A stretch of DNA of 7,146 nt from Planctomycetaceae bacterium (GTDB lineage Bacteria > Planctomycetota > Planctomycetia > Pirellulales > UBA1268): the NCBI GenBank assembly GCA_018694455.1, contig JABHNP010000018.1, positions 1 to 7,146 on the forward strand. The letters run 5' to 3'. This document shows, piece by piece, positions 6,142-7,146 of the stretch (position 1 is the stretch's first letter; the number at the start of each line of letters is the position of its first letter). The position numbers and the translations under genes were made by a program. Under the pieces are notes generated by a model. The model saw only the letters and a list, made by a program, of their open reading frames with translations, searched no databases and was not told where the DNA came from.

Positions 6142-6825
6142 TTATGTTCGCTTTTTCACCTCAAGTAGAACGCTCTCTGTGTTGCTGCGAGAAATTGGCC
6201 AACTTGCTATACGGCGAGCGGTAATTGTTTTAAGAAGGCCGTGATGGCGTGCTTCTTGTTTTTCTGATTCCCATCGAGGCCCTTTTATTATTAGTAAGCG
6301 GTCATAGGAATCGCTGATTGGTTCAAACCAGGTCAGCAGTTTTCGTAATGGAGCAACAGCTCGAATGACTAGTGAATGAAACGGATGGTTGCTTTCGATT
6401 GCAGTAAGAACAACTTGTTGAGCTGGCTTATGATGAATTTTTAAGGGCAAACCAACTTCGTTGAGAATCGACTGCAAGGCAGCTACACGTTTTGTTGATG
6501 TATCGGATAATTCAACAGTGAGATCATCACGCAAAATGGCGAGGATGACACCAGGTACGCCTCCACCAGTGCCAACATCTAGAACATGTTCATCGGCATT
6601 GATGTGTGGACATAAGGCGGCGGTATCTGTGATATCTCGCTCAACAAAGTGTTGTATGTCTGTATGTCTGGTGAGATTTAGGCGTGTGTTCCAGTCCCAC
6701 AGGCTTTTCGCGTAGGCAGCAAGATGCAGAATAACGTGGTCAGGTATCTCAAGACCAAGTTGAATTGTTTCGTTTCGCAGTGCATCAGCAAGAAAATTTT
6801 TGGAGTGTTGATGTGGTGTCTGCAT
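6142..6825 (-). CDS. rsmG: 16S rRNA (guanine527-N7)-methyltransferase RsmG (GidB)
   Basis: The family transfers a methyl group from S-adenosylmethionine to N7 of G527 in 16S rRNA of the 30S subunit; loss in other bacteria gives low-level streptomycin resistance. From ATG 6825 the protein is 227 residues, near the usual 205-240. Visible motifs: WNTRLNLTR at 45-53 in the N-terminal helical part, the SAM-binding motif VLDVGTGGGVPG at 81-92, an acidic residue after the next strand (VELSD, 104-108), SLVIRAVAPL at 151-160 and LIIKGPRW at 178-185. An upstream in-frame ATG at 6891 would add 22 residues (MPCLGVFRRSLSPC...) that do not look like the family N-terminus, so 6825 is preferred; neither start has a strong ribosome site. 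It lies downstream of the S41 peptidase on the same strand and is probably co-transcribed (gap 102 bases, or 36 from the upstream start). In many bacteria it sits beside gidA/parAB; not so here. Confidence 0.95.
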   Translation of the reverse strand: MQTPHQHSKNFLADALRNETIQLGLEIPDHVILHLAAYAKSLWDWNTRLNLTRHTDIQHFVERDITDTAALCPHINADEHVLDVGTGGGVPGVILAILRDDLTVELSDTSTKRVAALQSILNEVGLPLKIHHKPAQQVVLTAIESNHPFHSLVIRAVAPLRKLLTWFEPISDSYDRLLIIKGPRWESEKQEARHHGLLKTITARRIASWPISRSNTESVLLEVKKRT

Positions 6826-6927
6826 GAAGTGAGAAAACCCCAGTGGAATGCAAGGCGACAATGATCTTCTAAACACGCCTAGACAAGGCATGAGATTTAT
6901 ATGTCAGTGCCTCATTATGTGATAGAA

Positions 6928-7146
6928 CTACCGAGACAGAATCCTTCGTGCGACTGGCTGTGTGATGGCAGGTTCTAACGCATGTCTCGCCTCGTGTATT
7001 GCAGTTGCGAGCGGGGCATCATTGTTCAGGAACCTACCAGCTGAATCGGGACGAGCAGTTTCCTGAACCTGAAGGTCTGGTTTCACACCTACTCGGCTAT
7101 ACGGTTTACCAGTTGGTGAATAAAAATGAGCAGTGGTTAGTCTCAT
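6928..7146 (-). CDS. S41-family C-terminal processing peptidase, C-terminal end only
   Basis: The last 72 codons of a gene that enters from the right edge; the frame is open to the final base, and the ATG there (7146) is probably internal. LTTAHFYSPTGKPYSRVGVK (residues 3-22) followed by PDLQV closely matches the conserved strand-and-turn near the end of the peptidase domain of carboxy-terminal processing proteases (usual form LTTA-x-Y-x-P-x-G-x-x-I-x-x-x-GI-x-PD). The family acts on secreted or periplasmic proteins through a Ser-Lys pair, which with the PDZ domain would lie outside the window. The remaining tail (residues 34-72) contains APLATAIHEARHAL, typical of the helical end of these proteins. 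It is the visible upstream neighbour of rsmG on the same strand, but no functional link is evident. Confidence 0.8.
   Translation of the reverse strand: MRLTTAHFYSPTGKPYSRVGVKPDLQVQETARPDSAGRFLNNDAPLATAIHEARHALEPAITQPVARRILSR

Noticed and set aside
6461..6715. 84-codon plus-strand frame
   Set aside because: Antisense to rsmG, through its SAM-binding motif; a shadow frame.

Overview
This 7.1 kb window reads as an ordinary bacterial chromosome segment of moderate GC content. The best lineage guess is Planctomycetota or a close PVC relative. I infer this from the style of SucC/SucD (SucC begins MKIHEFQAKELL and carries SEEEPAEIRA and an AGLSYVKL block), from an S41 peptidase tail of the LTTAHFYSPTGKPYSRVGVKPD type, and from weak or absent Shine-Dalgarno sequences before most genes. 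None of this was tested by a search.

Layout. (1) Positions 1-648, minus strand: the N-terminal 216 codons of a GT4-type glycosyltransferase that runs off the left edge. (2) 649-892: a 244-base divergent intergenic region with a weak promoter-like pair for sucC. (3) 893-3006, plus strand: sucC and sucD, the two subunits of succinyl-CoA synthetase, separated by 50 bases. (4) 3007-3095: a short convergent gap with no convincing terminator. (5) 3096-5716, minus strand: a GspE/PilB-type ATPase followed 41 bases later by a CvpA-family membrane protein with a long C-terminal extension. (6) 5717-6141: a 425-base gap without a clear gene but with four small inverted repeats. (7) 6142-6825 (or 6891), minus strand: rsmG (gidB), a 16S rRNA methyltransferase. 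(8) 6928-7146, minus strand: the C-terminal end of an S41-family C-terminal processing peptidase, entering from the right edge.

How the genes work together. sucCD form one metabolic operon (TCA-cycle substrate-level phosphorylation). The ATPase and the CvpA-like protein are probably co-transcribed, and both have N-terminal membrane segments, so they may form an envelope-associated module. The S41 peptidase and rsmG are probably co-transcribed in the order peptidase then rsmG, with no obvious functional link. The glycosyltransferase stands alone in what is visible.

I see no mobile element, CRISPR array, tRNA or rRNA. The most unusual items are the ATPase, whose usual N-terminal GspE/MshE domain appears to be replaced by three membrane segments; the CvpA protein with a roughly 170-residue extension containing an EF-hand-like loop; and the hairpin-rich gap at 5848-6014. 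I do not see a clear undescribed defence or mobile system here.
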